Below, piece after piece: positions 42,501 through 50,687 of a stretch of 64,000 nucleotides of DNA (its first letter is position 1; each line of letters starts with the position of its first letter). Under the pieces are notes generated by a model. It searched no databases, was not told where the DNA came from, and saw only the letters and a list, made by a program, of their open reading frames with translations. Location of the stretch: positions 1-64,000 of the forward strand of contig UQHV01000009.1 in NCBI GenBank assembly GCA_900540895.1. Direction: 5' to 3'. The DNA is from an uncultured Collinsella sp. (lineage in GTDB: Bacteria; Actinomycetota; Coriobacteriia; Coriobacteriales; Coriobacteriaceae). The position numbers were made by a program, and so were the translations under genes.

Positions 42501-43388
42501 CTACCAGCTCAGCAGCTCGTAGCCGTCCTCGGTCACCACGAGCTGTACCTCGCACTGGGCCGAGTCGCTGCCGTCCTTGGTGCGCACGCACCAGCCGTCG
42601 CCCTTGCTAATCTTAATGTCGGGCGCCCCGGCGTTGACCATGGGCTCGATGGTAAAGACCATGCCCGGAGCCATGATGGTGTCCACATCGGGCGCCTCGG
42701 TGGTAAAGCCCACAAACGGGTCCTCGTGGAACTCCTTGCCAATGCCGTGTCCGCCGTACTCGCGCACCACGCTAAAGCCGGCGTCCTCGACCGTCTTTTG
42801 CACGGCTTCGGCCATAACGGAGAGCGGCAACCATGGCTTGACGGCTGCCAAGCCCGCTTCCACGCTGGCGCGGGTGACCTCGACCAGGCGCTGGCGCTCG
42901 GCAGAGACCTCACCGATGCAGAACATGCGGCTCGAATCACTAAAGTAGCCGTCCAGGATCGTGGAGCAGTCGACGTTGATGATGTCGCCCTCGTGCAGCA
43001 CGTCCGTATCGCAGGGGATACCGTGACAGACCACGTCGTTGATCGAGGTGCATACGCTCTTGGGGTAGCCCTCGTAGTTGAGGTCGGCCGGCGTGCCGCC
43101 GTGCTCGACGGTGTAGTCGTAGATCATCTGGTCGATCTGGTTGGTGGTCATGCCCGCGGCGATGTGCTCGCCTACGTAATCGAGCACGCCCACGTTGATG
43201 GCGGCCGAGCGCTTGATGCCCTCGATATCGGCGGGCGTCTTGTAGAGCGTGCGGGGCAGAACCTCCCAGCCCTCTTCCCACAAGCGCTCGAGGCGCTCAT
43301 CAAAGGTGCTATGGCATTTCTTATATTTTTTGCCGCTGCCGCACCAGCAAGCGTCGTTGCGGCCGGGGACAGGTCCTTTGTCAAACAT
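42501..43388 (-). CDS. map: Type I methionine aminopeptidase with N-terminal SEC-C zinc motif
   Basis: This 295-residue protein begins with a SEC-C motif (CWCGSGKKYKKCH, Cys14, Cys16, Cys25, His26), a small zinc-binding element that can guide proteins to ribosomes or SecA. The catalytic domain follows with the pita-bread metal ligands: NVDCSTILDGYFSDSS, GHGIG, FTIEPM and QCEVQLVVTEDG. It removes initiator methionine from new proteins. AAAGGAAG precedes ATG 43388. This SEC-C-bearing subtype is known from other bacteria and is ~45 residues longer than the basic enzyme. Confidence 0.93.
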   Translation of the reverse strand: MFDKGPVPGRNDACWCGSGKKYKKCHSTFDERLERLWEEGWEVLPRTLYKTPADIEGIKRSAAINVGVLDYVGEHIAAGMTTNQIDQMIYDYTVEHGGTPADLNYEGYPKSVCTSINDVVCHGIPCDTDVLHEGDIINVDCSTILDGYFSDSSRMFCIGEVSAERQRLVEVTRASVEAGLAAVKPWLPLSVMAEAVQKTVEDAGFSVVREYGGHGIGKEFHEDPFVGFTTEAPDVDTIMAPGMVFTIEPMVNAGAPDIKISKGDGWCVRTKDGSDSAQCEVQLVVTEDGYELLSW

Positions 43389-43440
43389 GGCTAACTTCCT
43401 TTCATCCGCAGCTAGTATAGCCCACCCACGCGTCTATAAA

Positions 43441-43507
43441 AGTTGCGGCGATATAGTTCCGATTTAAGCGGTTTAACAGCACAAATAGGAACTATATCAC
43501 CGCAACT
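43441..43507. repeat. ~65-bp hairpin element II-2
   Basis: AGTTGCGGCGATATAGTTCC (43441-43460) pairs with its complement at 43488-43507 (one mismatch) around a 27-nt loop ending ACAAATA. It resembles element II-1 at 18.2 kb in stem and loop. Confidence 0.75.
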
Positions 43508-43548
43508 GATGGGGCGGGATGGCGAGTGATAGCTGCTGCGTGGTTTTG

Positions 43549-44325
43549 CTAGTAGCTCACCTGGCAGGGGATGCCGAGGGCGCGCACGCGTGCAGCAATC
43601 TTGTCGAGCACCTCGGGCGCCGCTTTAGCAAGGCCGGCGACCGGTGTTTCGCGCGCCACCGTGTAAATGGTCGCCTCCTGTGGGCGAATGCGCTTGAGCG
43701 CCGAGAGCCAAGGGCCAACGTACTCCTCGCCGGTGTTATCGAGAGACTTGCCCCGGTACTCACCGCTCAAAAACATCGTCTGGATAATGACATGACCGTT
43801 AAAGCTCGCGAACGTTTCGATCTGGTGCTCTACATCGTAGGGGTCAACGGGCTGGTCGAGCAGCTGGATAAAAGCCGGGTCGACCGTATCGAGCTTGAGG
43901 ATGTTGTCGTTGACCATCATGAGCGCATCGTGTACCTGGGGACGGTCGGCGCGCGTGCCATTGGAAAGCACGGCAATCTTGGTGTTTGGGGCCAGCTCGT
44001 CGCGCAGCGCGACGGCGCCGGCGATGGCCTGCGGAAACTCCGGTGCGGCGGTGGGCTCGCCGTTGCCTGCGAAGGTGATTACATCGGGGAGCTCGCCCTC
44101 GGCTGCCATCTCGCGCAGCTTTACCTCGAGCGCGTCGAGTGCCACGGCAGCTATGTTGTACGGCTCATGGCAGGGGCGCTCAGCGTTGAGACCGTTTTCG
44201 CAGTAAATGCAGTCGAACGTGCAGATTTTGCCGCTGGCCGGCATCATGTTGACGCCGAGCGAAAGGCCCAGGCGACGGCTGCGAACGGGCCCAAAGATGG
44301 GGCTGGCATTTAAAAACGTAGACAT
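43549..44325 (-). CDS. Radical SAM protein, uncharacterised
   Basis: This 258-residue protein has the radical SAM cluster motif CTFDCIYCE (Cys35, 39, 42) and the downstream FAGNGEPT, equivalent to the GGEP motif. The N-terminus (IFGPVRSRRLGLSLGVNMMP) is typical of a widespread, poorly characterised radical SAM group that often sits alone. No auxiliary cluster cysteines are obvious, and no partner gene is nearby. The start is ATG 44325 with AAGGAG nine bases before it; an ATG two codons earlier is too close to that site. Function unknown. Confidence 0.85.
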   Translation of the reverse strand: MSTFLNASPIFGPVRSRRLGLSLGVNMMPASGKICTFDCIYCENGLNAERPCHEPYNIAAVALDALEVKLREMAAEGELPDVITFAGNGEPTAAPEFPQAIAGAVALRDELAPNTKIAVLSNGTRADRPQVHDALMMVNDNILKLDTVDPAFIQLLDQPVDPYDVEHQIETFASFNGHVIIQTMFLSGEYRGKSLDNTGEEYVGPWLSALKRIRPQEATIYTVARETPVAGLAKAAPEVLDKIAARVRALGIPCQVSY

Positions 44326-44560
44326 AGGCATATGCTCCTTGGGACAGTTGAGCTTAAGCATAGCATCGGCCTTCATGCGGGTCGCGGGTTTGGGCACTGT
44401 TGTTTAGGCAGAAACCTTGCAATCGGGCGAGTTTTCGAAACCCTGTCATGAAAGGGTGCGAGCTGGGTACAGTAGACGCATTCATGTACACACAAAATGA
44501 CGCCATCTGACCAAGCCGCACCCCGGCACGGCCTGGTGGTGTTGACGATGGGAACACAGT

Positions 44561-45358
44561 ATGGATTTTACGGTCGAGAATGCGGGCACTACGATCGCCT
44601 GCCGCGAGTATGCCGGCCCGGTTGTATCGTCCGACGCACCCGCCTTGGTTTGCGTGCACGGTGCCTGCGTCGACGGCGTCTTTTTTGACGCCATCGCCCG
44701 CGAGCTCGCCTGTGACTATCGCGTCATTACCTACGACCGGCGCGGTTGCGGCGAGAGCGGCGACGCTGCAGACGGACGCTACGACCTCGCCGTCCAGGCC
44801 GCGGACCTGCAGGCCGTTATCGAGCATATTGGCACTCCGGCAAACGTGCTCGCGCACAGTGCCGGTACGCTGGTGACGCTGGAGCTTCTCCGTGCAAACC
44901 CCACCATAATCTCGCGTGCGATTCTGCATGAACCCGCCGTGACGGATGAGGGTGCCGGTCTGGGCGCGGCCCCGGTTTTGCTCGAGATGATCGCCGCGGG
45001 AAAGGTCTCCAGGGCATTACGGGCCTTCCTGGGCGCCATCGGCGATTCGGACCCTGAGGCCCCCAAGTTAACCGAGGCGGAAGCCAAGCATGCCCTGCGC
45101 AACGGCCGCAGTTTCATGGCGAACGAATACGGGATTACTATGACCTGCGTTCCCGATTGGGATAGCGTCCGTGCGTCGAAAACGGTGGCCGCCGTGCTCC
45201 TGGGCGAGCTCTCGATTGGCACGCCTCGCGAGGCGGGCACGAGGGTGGCGGCTGAGCTTTTGGACTGTCCGCTCGTAATGGTTCCCGGCGCGCACAACGG
45301 CCTGCGCGATCGCCCGGGAGCGGCTGCCCAGACTGTCCTTGGCATCCTGGGGCTCTAA
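44561..45358 (+). CDS. Alpha/beta-hydrolase
   Basis: This 265-residue alpha/beta-hydrolase has the oxyanion region VCVHGACVDGVFF, the DRRGCGESG loop, and a nucleophile elbow AHSAGT (Ser about 115), with Ala where the first Gly of GxSxG is usual. The final His is probably in MVPGAHNGL. The family covers esterases, haloperoxidase-like enzymes and C-C hydrolases; the substrate cannot be told. A weak GGGAAC ribosome-binding site lies before ATG 44561. It is probably monocistronic. Confidence 0.82.
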   Translation: MDFTVENAGTTIACREYAGPVVSSDAPALVCVHGACVDGVFFDAIARELACDYRVITYDRRGCGESGDAADGRYDLAVQAADLQAVIEHIGTPANVLAHSAGTLVTLELLRANPTIISRAILHEPAVTDEGAGLGAAPVLLEMIAAGKVSRALRAFLGAIGDSDPEAPKLTEAEAKHALRNGRSFMANEYGITMTCVPDWDSVRASKTVAAVLLGELSIGTPREAGTRVAAELLDCPLVMVPGAHNGLRDRPGAAAQTVLGILGL

Positions 45359-45508
45359 CACCCGCAATAGCCAAAGCAGACTTCACCCACAAACGTTTCG
45401 GCATTGTTAACAAATGTGTTCAAAACCTCACGTCTGCGGCTTCAATCGCGCCGTCTGCCAACTCATAAAAATGTAACAGCATTTACGTGCTTACCTGCAT
45501 CGGCAAGG

Positions 45509-45524
45509 TGTTACCCTTGTAACA
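45509..45524 (+). promoter_or_regulatory. TGTTAC-type palindrome before signalling gene
   Basis: TGTTACCCTTGTAACA is a 6-bp perfect inverted repeat with a 4-base centre, 46 bp before the GGDEF/HD-GYP gene. A related half-site (TGTAACA) occurs at about 45.47 kb. Possible operator. Confidence 0.4.
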
Positions 45525-45569
45525 TTTGGAACCCACCGCTACCATGCGAAGCTATCGAAAGGGCCCCAT

Positions 45570-47450
45570 ATGCTCAATAATCACGAGGTCAATCTAACCG
45601 ACGAGGAGGCTGCCGCCGAGGTCGCCCGTGTCGCGAAGACCTACCCCGTGGTACGTTTACTGTCGGCCGATCAGATTAAGAGCGAGCCTAACTGCCTGCT
45701 CGCCGGCGATCGCTGCCCTTGTTTGCGCCAGGCAAGTCTTGAGGCCTTGACAGATTCCGATGAGGTGTCGGAGCAACTGCTCAACGATGGCGTTGAGTAC
45801 CGTGCCCATCTGCGCCCTCTGAAGGTCGAGGGCGAGCCTCATGTCCTGCTGATGGTGCGTCCGATCGATGGGCAAGAGGCCGCAAAAGAGGACCTTGTCT
45901 ACACCGATGTGCTGACGAGCGTGCACAATCGCCGATATTACGAGGAAAAGCTCCGTAGCGCCCGCATGAACGCCGGCGTTGCGATGATCGACCTTGATGA
46001 TTTTAGGGTCTTCAACGATACGTGTGGCCGTCATGCCGGCGACCTTGCGCTCGGTGCCGTGGCGACAGCCATGCGCAGCGGAATCCGTTCGACTGACGAG
46101 CTTGTGCGCTATGGCTGCGACAAGTTTGTGGTTGTCATGCCCAATATTCCCTCCGATGACTTCACCCGTCGCCTGCATCAGGTGTCCGATGCCGTTCGTT
46201 CCACGATTATTCCGGGCCATGAGTACGTGAGCTTGACGGCATGTGTTGGTGGCGTTCGTATTCATGGCGAGACGGTCGATGAGGGCGTTGGCCGCGCTGT
46301 CCAGTTACTGAGCCGCGCTAAGGCAAAAGCCGGTACGGTCGTGACCGATGCCGATTCCATCGAGGCCTTCCAAAGTGAAAAGCCTTTGGTACTTATTGTC
46401 GATGACTCCGAGATGAACCGAGTCATTCTCAGCGAGATGCTCAAGGACGAGTATTGCATCCTCGAGGCCGATAACGGTCGTACGGCGCTCGACATGGCCG
46501 ACCGCTATGGTGATGAGTTGTCGCTCGTACTGCTGGATATTGTCATGCCGGGCATAAGCGGCTTTGAGGTGCTGGCCGGTCTGTCGCGCCGATCGGGTAT
46601 CGACAATCTGCCTATCATCATGATTTCGAGCGAAGATTCCGATGATATGGTTCTGCGCGCGTACGAGCTAGGCGCCTCGGACTATATCAACCGCCCGTTT
46701 GACTCCCGTGTCGTGCGCCGCCGTGTAAGCAACACCATCCGCCTATACGCCAAACAGCGCCGCCTGACGAGCCTGCTGTCCCAGCAGTACAACGAGCGTG
46801 TCAAGAACAGTCGCATGCTCATCGACATCATGGCTGGCGTCATGGAGCTTCGCAACGGCGAGAGCGGCAGGCACGTTACGAACATCGAGAAGCTGACCGA
46901 GCTGCTGCTTGGCTGTCTGGTCCGGCGTAGCGACACGATCTCCCTCGACAATGAGGAACGCTCCACGATCGCCCTGGCTTCGGCGCTGCACGATATCGGC
47001 AAGATGTCGATTGACGATGCGATTCTCAACAAACCCGGACGCCTTACGCCCGAGGAGTTCGAGATTATGAAGACGCATACCACGATCGGCGCCGACATGC
47101 TGCGTGAGCTGGGTAGCCATCACGCCGGCAATGCGCTTATGGAATATGCGTACCAGATCGCGCGTTGGCACCACGAGCGCTGGGACGGCAAGGGTTATCC
47201 CGATGGCCTTAAGGGCGACGAAATTCCCATTGCCGCACAGGTGGTTTCGGTGGCCGACGTGTACGATGCCCTGACGAGCGTGCGCGTGTACAAGGACGCT
47301 ATCCCGCACGAGGAAGCGATCAAGATGATTCTGGACGGTAAGTGCGGCACCTTTAACCCGTTGCTGCTCGACTGTTTGCTCGAGGTGCAAGACCAAATTG
47401 CCGAGACATTGGCACGCCCCGCCGATGTCGTCGCGTTTCCTACGATTTAG
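45570..47450 (+). CDS. GGDEF-REC-HD-GYP hybrid signalling protein
   Basis: This 626-residue protein has, in order, an N-terminal sensor-like region (1-105) and a GGDEF-like domain (about 108-262) whose signature reads YGCDKF (181-186) instead of GGDEF, so cyclase activity is doubtful. A receiver domain (about 272-392) has acidic residues Asp278/Asp279, phosphoacceptor Asp323 and Arg375 where the conserved Lys is expected. An HD-GYP domain (about 408-610) has HDIGK (474-478), the HH pair and GYP (542-544), and looks intact. The likely output is c-di-GMP hydrolysis controlled by phosphorylation. An Hpt gene follows 24 bp later. Confidence 0.9.
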   Translation: MLNNHEVNLTDEEAAAEVARVAKTYPVVRLLSADQIKSEPNCLLAGDRCPCLRQASLEALTDSDEVSEQLLNDGVEYRAHLRPLKVEGEPHVLLMVRPIDGQEAAKEDLVYTDVLTSVHNRRYYEEKLRSARMNAGVAMIDLDDFRVFNDTCGRHAGDLALGAVATAMRSGIRSTDELVRYGCDKFVVVMPNIPSDDFTRRLHQVSDAVRSTIIPGHEYVSLTACVGGVRIHGETVDEGVGRAVQLLSRAKAKAGTVVTDADSIEAFQSEKPLVLIVDDSEMNRVILSEMLKDEYCILEADNGRTALDMADRYGDELSLVLLDIVMPGISGFEVLAGLSRRSGIDNLPIIMISSEDSDDMVLRAYELGASDYINRPFDSRVVRRRVSNTIRLYAKQRRLTSLLSQQYNERVKNSRMLIDIMAGVMELRNGESGRHVTNIEKLTELLLGCLVRRSDTISLDNEERSTIALASALHDIGKMSIDDAILNKPGRLTPEEFEIMKTHTTIGADMLRELGSHHAGNALMEYAYQIARWHHERWDGKGYPDGLKGDEIPIAAQVVSVADVYDALTSVRVYKDAIPHEEAIKMILDGKCGTFNPLLLDCLLEVQDQIAETLARPADVVAFPTI

Positions 47451-47474
47451 TTTGACCAAAGGAGTTTTTAATCC

Positions 47475-47831
47475 ATGATTTCCATGCGTGAGGCGTATGA
47501 GAAGATCGGCGCTAATTATGATGACGCGTGCGCTCGGCTGATGGGCGGGGAAATGCTTGCCCGCTTTGCCCTCAAGTTTTTGGATGACGAGAGCATGGAC
47601 AAGCTGGAGGCCGCCATGGCGGCGGGAGACGCCGAAGGTGCGTTTATGGCAGCGCACACGCTCAAGGGCGTGAGCCAGAACCTGGGATTCGATAATCTGT
47701 ACGAGCCGGCGGTCGTGGTGACCGAGGCGTTGCGCGGCGCCGATGCCGTTGACGGCGCTCGCGAGGGAATGCATGCGTTGCAGCAGCAATATGCGGCAAC
47801 GATGTCGGCCCTGCGCGAGGCGGCCGAATAA
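47475..47831 (+). CDS. Hpt-domain phosphotransfer protein
   Basis: This 118-residue helical protein has the Hpt signature AAHTLKGVSQNLGF with phosphorylated His61. It lies 24 bp after the receiver-containing HD-GYP protein and probably passes phosphate to or from Asp323 of that protein; the matching hybrid kinase is not in the window. AAAGGAG precedes ATG 47475. The pair forms a compact phosphorelay-to-c-di-GMP module. Confidence 0.88.
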   Translation: MISMREAYEKIGANYDDACARLMGGEMLARFALKFLDDESMDKLEAAMAAGDAEGAFMAAHTLKGVSQNLGFDNLYEPAVVVTEALRGADAVDGAREGMHALQQQYAATMSALREAAE

Positions 47832-47855
47832 GAGCTTGCGGGCCTTGATGACTAT

Positions 47856-47919
47856 GAGAGTGGATAATCTCCCGTTTTAGGCCCGGTGGCGGCCTTAAAG
47901 TGGGAGATTATCCACTCTC
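47856..47919. repeat. ~65-bp hairpin element II-3
   Basis: GAGAGTGGATAATCTCCC (47856-47873) pairs perfectly with 47902-47919. The 28-nt loop has an inner TTTTAGGCC/GGCCTTAAA pairing. It has the same size and architecture as elements II-1 and II-2 but a different stem. It lies after the Hpt gene. Confidence 0.75.
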
Positions 47920-48007
47920 GTTCGATATGTGTCCAAAAATCCACGCTCACCCCTCCGGGTTAGTAAATGGCCTATGCGCACTGGCGGGGCTTTCCGCATG
48001 CAATCAA

Positions 48008-48041
48008 TATCGTTGTTCGATAAACTGTTCGAATAACGATA
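48008..48041 (+). promoter_or_regulatory. Inverted repeat before DUF2975/YozG pair
   Basis: TATCGTTGTTCGA (48008-48020) and TCGAATAACGATA (48029-48041) form a 13-bp inverted repeat with one mismatch, 21 bp before the membrane protein gene. It is a likely operator for the HTH protein encoded two genes on. Confidence 0.65.
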
Positions 48042-48061
48042 GAGTCGATGAGGGTGAGTGT

Positions 48062-48622
48062 ATGTCTAACAGCGTTCAGCGTATGGCCAAAGCGGGCGAA
48101 AATATCAGGAAGCTTGGCTTTTGCATGGCAGCCGTTTTTGCAGGGATGCTCGTCGCTTTTGCCGCGTTGGTTGTTTACGTGATCTGGTATGCGGTTGCAA
48201 ACGTTGCCTCTGTCGATTCTTTCGGCGTCGTGACGCTTCTCGATGGCGGGTGCATCGTTATCCCAAGCGGACTGTGCCTGGCACTCGTCGTGGGTATTTC
48301 GCTTGTCGTTCTGTGTGGGATCAGCCGTAACATCTCGCGAGGCGTCTCGCCCTTTACCAAGACGCATGTGCGGCTTATCCGTGTTCTTGCGCTTGCCTTT
48401 GCTGTTAACGCCGCGGTTTCGCTTATTGGTGCCTACGGATCGGTCAATCTTACCATTGGTGGGCTGGAGCTTTACGTCGTGCCTCATTCCTTCGTTATTG
48501 AGATTTGCCAAGGCGTTGCCTTTGATGCGGGGTCGCTTATCGGCGCGGCTGTCTGTCTGTGTATCTCGGTGATCTGGAGTTATGCCTCGCTGCTCCAAGA
48601 GCAGTCTGACGAGCTTGTGTAG
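48062..48622 (+). CDS. DUF2975-type membrane protein
   Basis: This 186-residue protein has four predicted membrane helices (about 18-42, 58-84, 100-122, 148-172) and matches the DUF2975 pattern, including GISRNISRGVSPFT between helices 2 and 3. Such genes are typically followed by a small YozG-type HTH gene, as here (8 bp later). Function is unknown; the membrane protein may sense or sequester the regulator. GAGGGTGAG precedes ATG 48062. Confidence 0.8.
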   Translation: MSNSVQRMAKAGENIRKLGFCMAAVFAGMLVAFAALVVYVIWYAVANVASVDSFGVVTLLDGGCIVIPSGLCLALVVGISLVVLCGISRNISRGVSPFTKTHVRLIRVLALAFAVNAAVSLIGAYGSVNLTIGGLELYVVPHSFVIEICQGVAFDAGSLIGAAVCLCISVIWSYASLLQEQSDELV

Positions 48623-48630
48623 GAGGAAGC

Positions 48631-48960
48631 ATGAGCTATCTCATCATCGAGCTTGAGACGCAGCTACTTAAGACCGGAAAGACCAGTGCTGATCTGATTC
48701 GTGCCACGGGGCATACTCCGGCTAATATTTCTAAGCTAAGAAACGGAAAAATTAAAGCTATTCGCCTTAAGACGCTTCTCGATATTTGCGATGAACTTGA
48801 CTGTCAACCGGGAGATATTATTCAGCGCGTGAGCGAGAAAGAGCTTGAGGAGCTTATTGTTGAGCGTGCAAAAAATGTCGTGAGGCAGATGCGGGACGGC
48901 GGAGGCAATGAGGCGTTGCTTCCGACATCAGTCTTTGCTGTAGATTTGAGCGACGAGTAG
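48631..48960 (+). CDS. YozG-like small HTH regulator
   Basis: This 109-residue protein has a Cro/CI-type HTH (DLIRATGHTPANISKLRNGK, about 22-41; LDICDELDCQPGDII follows). It is the usual partner of DUF2975 proteins. The C-terminal ~40 residues are helical and charged. It likely binds the inverted repeat before the pair and perhaps the TTATCG/CGATAA sites before the ABC genes 150 bp downstream. GGAGGAAGC precedes the ATG. A terminator follows. Confidence 0.82.
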   Translation: MSYLIIELETQLLKTGKTSADLIRATGHTPANISKLRNGKIKAIRLKTLLDICDELDCQPGDIIQRVSEKELEELIVERAKNVVRQMRDGGGNEALLPTSVFAVDLSDE

Positions 48961-49001
48961 CATAAAGCGAACAACTATAACGAAATATCAGCGTAAAGGG
49001 G

Positions 49002-49030
49002 CCCGTGTCTAACACGGGTTCTTTCTTTTA
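49002..49030 (+). terminator. Intrinsic terminator
   Basis: CCCGTGT (49002-49008) pairs with ACACGGG (49012-49018), followed by TTCTTTCTTT. Ends the DUF2975/HTH transcript. Confidence 0.85.
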
Positions 49031-49037
49031 GATTACC

Positions 49038-49087
49038 TTGACAAATATGAGTTATCGAAAAACAATAACAACTATGAAAAACGATAA
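49038..49087 (+). promoter_or_regulatory. Promoter with TTATCG/CGATAA half-sites
   Basis: TTGACA (49038-49043) with an A/T-rich -10 around 49062-49067. Half-sites TTATCG (49052-49057) and CGATAA (49082-49087) resemble the TATCGTT arms before the DUF2975 gene, hinting at a shared regulator. Confidence 0.5.
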
Positions 49088-49104
49088 AGGAAAGAAGGAA
49101 CGAT

Positions 49105-49866
49105 ATGAGCGGTTTTGCTATCAAGCAGAACGGGAGGCCGATGAACGCATCAGCGATAAAGTTATCAAAGGTGTCAAAGCGCTACGGGAAACGGCGCGTT
49201 TTGCATGACGTTTCCTTCGAGGTGCATCAGTCTGAGCTCTGTGCCCTTGTCGGTGCAAACGGTGCGGGCAAAAGCACGCTTATTAAAATCGTCTTGGGCC
49301 TCTGCGAGCCATCGTCGGGGAGCGTGGAGCTCTTTGGAGGCAAATCAAAAAGAGAGCTTGGCTTGATGCGGACGCGTGTCGGCTATGTGCCAGATTCCAG
49401 CGGAGCATACCAATCCCTCAGTGCGGTTGAGAATCTCCAAATCCGATGTTTGGAATGGGGGCTTGATGCGAATCGTGAGATTCCTCGCGTTTTGAGCCTA
49501 GTCGGGCTGGACATCGAAGAGAAAAAGAGCGTGAGCAGTTTTTCTCTGGGAATGAAACGGCGGCTGGATATAGCTACGGCTTTGTTGGGTGACACTGATC
49601 TGCTTATTTTTGATGAGCCAGCAAACGGGTTGGACCCGCTGGGCATCGAGAGTATATGGGCCCTTATCGGTCGATTGAATCGAGAACAGGGTAAGACCAT
49701 GCTCATCTCTAGCCATGATTTGGATGAGTTGGCATCGGTTGCAACAAGCTGCCTGTTTCTTCATGACGGCGAACTGCTGAAAAAGGAATCGATGGACGTC
49801 ATAAGGGATGAGGCGTCGTCCCTAAAAGAGTATTACAGGCGCTTGATGAAGGCGGTCTCGCTATGA
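49105..49866 (+). CDS. ABC transporter ATPase, bacitracin/lantibiotic-export type
   Basis: This 253-residue ATPase has Walker A GANGAGKST, signature FSLGMKRR (a form common in BcrA/lantibiotic-immunity ATPases), Walker B LLIFDEPANGLDP and H-loop SSHD. Two permease genes overlap it in sequence, making a three-gene ABC-2 exporter. AAGGAA precedes ATG 49105. Such systems protect against peptide antibiotics or export them; no peptide biosynthesis genes are present here. Expression is probably set by the small HTH regulator just upstream. Confidence 0.92.
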   Translation: MSGFAIKQNGRPMNASAIKLSKVSKRYGKRRVLHDVSFEVHQSELCALVGANGAGKSTLIKIVLGLCEPSSGSVELFGGKSKRELGLMRTRVGYVPDSSGAYQSLSAVENLQIRCLEWGLDANREIPRVLSLVGLDIEEKKSVSSFSLGMKRRLDIATALLGDTDLLIFDEPANGLDPLGIESIWALIGRLNREQGKTMLISSHDLDELASVATSCLFLHDGELLKKESMDVIRDEASSLKEYYRRLMKAVSL

Positions 49867-50687
49867 AGCGGGCGATCCATCCCGTAAAGGCAGATATGAT
49901 GCGTTTGCACAGGATGTTTCCGGCGAAGTTTGGTCTTGCGCTTATGCTGGCGTTCGGCCTTCTCTTCGGCATCTTTCTAAAAAACGGAACAACGTTGCTC
50001 GCCTTTGGCAATAGCGTTTTTGGGGAGGATATTGGCTTCTGCTGGAATGTAATTGATCCTTCTGCACCCGATGAGTCCCTTGTGCGCAGTGCTTTTGCCG
50101 GCACCTCTCTGTTCGTTCCGCTCATCGTTTGCCTGGCGATTTTACAGGAGCGCGGCTATGAAGAGGGATACCGAATTTCTTCAGCAAGAGGTCTTACCCG
50201 CTTTAATGGGGTCCTAGCACATGTGTTTTCGTCTGCTTTAATAATTGGCGCAGCATATAGTGCGCTTTGCCTTCTTCTTTTTGCAATAGCCATAATACGT
50301 GGTGGGCAAAGCTGTGCGCACGACATGCTGGCTGCATTTTTGCCTGCGATGATAATCAACGCCGTATTGGTGATATCGGTTGCGTTGGAGACGGTGACCA
50401 TCTATCGGATTACAAGCAGCGCCGTATTTAGCGGGGCTGTGGCAATAATCGGATTTGTCACGAGCTTGACGCTCTACGGAACTTACCTTCAGACGCCCAT
50501 ACCATCCTTGCGATGGATCTTCCTCCTTCCAGGGCCGTACCTTGGAGTCGGATGTGCCCTTGGGTATAGCGATATGGGTCAGCTGATACTTCTGGAATAT
50601 GGCGTGGCAGCCAGCTGTCTATCGGTATTGATTTACGCTCTCGTGAGCTTTCGCGCTGGGGGTGTGCTCAATGGCTCGTCAGATTAA
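49863..50687 (+). CDS. ABC-2 type permease subunit 1
   Basis: This 274-residue protein has about six membrane helices, starting after a basic N-terminus (MKRAIHPVKADMMRLHRMFP). It is like BcrB/MutE-type permeases in size and helix order. It overlaps the ATPase by four bases (ATGA) and the next permease by 17, so all three are translationally coupled. It forms the membrane channel of the exporter with the second permease. Substrate unknown. Confidence 0.82.
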   Translation: MKRAIHPVKADMMRLHRMFPAKFGLALMLAFGLLFGIFLKNGTTLLAFGNSVFGEDIGFCWNVIDPSAPDESLVRSAFAGTSLFVPLIVCLAILQERGYEEGYRISSARGLTRFNGVLAHVFSSALIIGAAYSALCLLLFAIAIIRGGQSCAHDMLAAFLPAMIINAVLVISVALETVTIYRITSSAVFSGAVAIIGFVTSLTLYGTYLQTPIPSLRWIFLLPGPYLGVGCALGYSDMGQLILLEYGVAASCLSVLIYALVSFRAGGVLNGSSD

